Assembly: GCF_001038485.1 (NCBI RefSeq)
Contig: NZ_LDUE01000045.1
Location: 1 to 55,316 of the forward strand
DNA from: Ornithinibacillus californiensis
GTDB lineage: Bacteria > Bacillota > Bacilli > Bacillales > Amphibacillaceae
Reading direction: 5' to 3'
DNA length: 55,316 bases
Part shown: in pieces, positions 53,788 through 55,316 of the stretch
Numbering within the stretch: the stretch's first letter is position 1
How the letters are laid out: every line of letters starts with the position of its first letter
Notes under the pieces: generated by a model
What the model saw: the letters and a program-made list of their open reading frames with translations, nothing else
What the model was told of the DNA's origin: nothing
The model's database searches: none
Translations under genes and position numbers: made by a program

Positions 53788-54875
53788 TAAATTTGATCCT
53801 TATTTTTAGCGGGTACAAAAATTTTCTTCATTAACCGCAGTACCGGTCTTTGTCCTCTACCAACCAGTCCTACTAATTCAGCAAAAATATGAAGTAAAAA
53901 CCAAATGATAAATGCGATAATTAAAGAATGTCCTAGTGAGGCATTTGAGAAAATAAATCCTAATGCACCAAATAGAGCGGCAAATCCATAGATTATTAAT
54001 ACTGTCGTACGATGGCTATATCCTGCAGCCAGAAGCTGATGATGAATATGCTTTTTATCCGGATTCATGATCTTTTCCCCATTGAGGAACCTTCTGATCA
54101 TAGCAAAAATGGTATCAAAAATTGGTACAGCTAGAATGATTACTGGAATGATAAAGCTAAATAGCGTTACATTTTTGAAGAGACCTAATATCGAAATAAC
54201 TGCAATCATATAACCTAGGAATAGTGAACCCGTGTCCCCCATATAAATTTTTGCTGGGTGGAAGTTATGGAACAGAAACCCTAAATTACTACCTATTAAT
54301 GTTAATGCCAAGTAAATTACTAATACCTCTTGGTCCATAATTGCCATGGTTAATATACTAATTAAGGCAATGGTTGATACACCGGATGCGAGGCCATCAA
54401 GTCCATCGATGAGGTTGATGGCGTTGGTGATACCAACAATCCATAGTAACGTAATAATCACACTAAAGGGTCCAGCTAATTCGACAACACCAAAAAATGG
54501 TAGCGTTATTCGTTCTATAATGAGTCCTGATAAAATTAAGAGGACTGCAGGTATAACTTGTCCAACGAGCTTATATATTGGTTTAATCGCATATTTGTCA
54601 TCAATCATCCCAGTTGCAACAATAATAATTGCCCCTAAAACAATCGCAGGAAAATGCTCGAACGAGGTTGGCCAAAGATATAGAACTCCAAGACACGTCC
54701 CAAGAAAAATGGCCAAGCCTCCTAGCCTAGGCGTAGGATTCTTGTGGACTTTACGATAATTCGGTAAGTCGATAATATTCCATTTAACAGCAAGCTTCTT
54801 TATTGGATACACTAATAAAAGTGTCGAAATTAAAGAAATAAGGAATGCAATAATAAGATCAATGATAGTGTACAT
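53787..54875 (-). CDS. tagO: Undecaprenyl-phosphate GlcNAc-1-phosphate transferase (TagO/WecA family), copy 2
   Basis: Polytopic enzyme of 362 residues with the same signature set as copy 1: KVHKNPTPRLGG, TGMIDDKYAIKPIYK, NAINLIDGLDGLASG, KIYMGDTGSLFLGY and the His motif KKHIHHQLLAAGYSHR. ATG 54875 behind GAGGGT. The divergence from copy 1 suggests an old duplication, not a recent one. One of the pair may feed teichoic acid and the other the ManNAcA-containing polymer made with the tagA and wecC genes; the sequence does not say which. Confidence 0.88.
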   Translation of the reverse strand: MYTIIDLIIAFLISLISTLLLVYPIKKLAVKWNIIDLPNYRKVHKNPTPRLGGLAIFLGTCLGVLYLWPTSFEHFPAIVLGAIIIVATGMIDDKYAIKPIYKLVGQVIPAVLLILSGLIIERITLPFFGVVELAGPFSVIITLLWIVGITNAINLIDGLDGLASGVSTIALISILTMAIMDQEVLVIYLALTLIGSNLGFLFHNFHPAKIYMGDTGSLFLGYMIAVISILGLFKNVTLFSFIIPVIILAVPIFDTIFAMIRRFLNGEKIMNPDKKHIHHQLLAAGYSHRTTVLIIYGFAALFGALGFIFSNASLGHSLIIAFIIWFLLHIFAELVGLVGRGQRPVLRLMKKIFVPAKNKDQI

Positions 54876-54958
54876 AACGACCCTCTTTTAATTAGCTATG
54901 TAGTAAATAATACTTCCCTAATTCTAAAGGATATATCCATTTTAAACAAGCTTAAGTA

Positions 54959-54970
54959 GGGGACTGTCCC
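54959..54970 (+). repeat. GGGGACTGTCCC element end
   Basis: GGGGACTGTCCCAATAGTAT. Read rightward it resembles the inward end of the left-edge insertion sequence (GGGACAGTCCCAATGTCATC). It may mark the left end of an element that includes the partial ORF at 55115. Confidence 0.5.
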
Positions 54971-55114
54971 AATAGTATTGCACCAATGTAAAAATAACCT
55001 ATAATAGTAATTTTTTTACAATTAATTTCGGTATATAAAATTAAAAAAGGGATCAGGGAGTTAATAGACCTTGTTCCCATTTTTTTACATATTTAATTGT
55101 CGAAGTTAAGTGAT

Positions 55115-55316
55115 TTACTTTCTCTTTTGTGGCTTAATTATAGCTATACTTCCTTCAAACTCCGTTTGTCGTCTCTTCTGATCGGGTACTTTCTGTCGTC
55201 CTTTAGATGTTTTACTCTTTTTTCGATGAAGCTCCTTAAAGAACTCGTTGTAATTCTTATACATATACGTTCTCATTAACCTTAGAAATGGCCATAGTTT
55301 CTTCTCTGTTTTCGTT
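55115..55316 (-). CDS. C-terminal end of an unidentified basic protein (runs off right edge)
   Basis: An open minus-strand frame enters from the right edge and ends in TAA at 55115. The 66 visible residues are strongly basic: KKLWPFLRLMRTYMYKNYNE, then FFKELHRKKSKTSKGRQKVP, ending AIIKPQKRK. I do not recognise the family. Its place, 145 bases inside a GGGGACTGTCCC boundary, suggests a mobile-element protein such as a transposase C-terminus, but this is an inference. Confidence 0.5.
   Translation of the reverse strand, partial: TKTEKKLWPFLRLMRTYMYKNYNEFFKELHRKKSKTSKGRQKVPDQKRRQTEFEGSIAIIKPQKRK

Noticed and set aside
1-55316. tRNA or rRNA genes
   Set aside because: No conserved rRNA stretches and no tRNA-like cloverleaf with a TTCRANYC box was noticed; this was by eye only.

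Overview
The window is low-GC DNA with strong AGGAGG-type ribosome binding sites, U-tract hairpin terminators and a dense set of S-layer-homology (SLH) proteins. It looks like a Bacillaceae or close relative (Firmicutes) that carries an S-layer and a complex cell-wall polymer. Nearly every gene I can assign acts at the cell surface.

Layout. 1-530: the 5' end of an IS4-type transposase running off the left edge. 533-10243: three SLH-anchored wall enzymes (lytic transglycosylase, GH18 glycosidase, phosphodiester glycosidase), a SEC-C protein and an SLH/Ig S-layer-type protein. 10611-13468: a gtrA-gtrB-gtrII-like glycosylation operon. 13780-26038: a polymorphic-toxin island. It holds a 2915-residue Rhs/YD protein with an HNH-like C-terminal tip, its adjacent DUF2019-type immunity gene, and a downstream graveyard of older immunity genes and broken tips. 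A c-di-GMP-I (GEMM) riboswitch with a terminator precedes the Rhs gene. 26276-34238: a large SLH protein, a decayed IS21 element (istA/istB) and the probable main S-layer gene with a near-consensus sigma-A promoter and long leader. 34450-37943: tagA-like transferase, UDP-ManNAc dehydrogenase and O-antigen polymerase-like genes, all on the minus strand.

38136-44640 is the most interesting block. Six plus-strand genes encode a UbiA-type phosphoribosyl-polyprenyl-phosphate synthase, a DprE1-like oxidase, a DprE2-like reductase, a COG0392 flippase-like protein, a divergent-PAP2 phosphatase and a GT-C glycosyltransferase. Together they match every step of the mycobacterial decaprenyl-phosphoryl-arabinose route plus export and transfer. 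The inference is that this S-layer Firmicute makes polyprenyl-phospho-arabinofuranose for a surface glycan or glycoprotein.

44733-54875: a NERD protein, two TagO/WecA-type transferases, a GNAT / PIG-L / MurJ-like operon and an LtaS-like sulfatase-fold enzyme. The right edge holds the 3' end of an unidentified basic ORF.

Two repeat families are threaded through the region. One is a 52-bp dyad-containing unit in three intergenic tandem arrays (40513, 45727, 51091). The other is a palindrome family built on GGGGACAGTCCC (complete copies at 7821, 38136, 42607 and 43086; partial or degenerate copies elsewhere), which looks like a miniature mobile or REP-like element.
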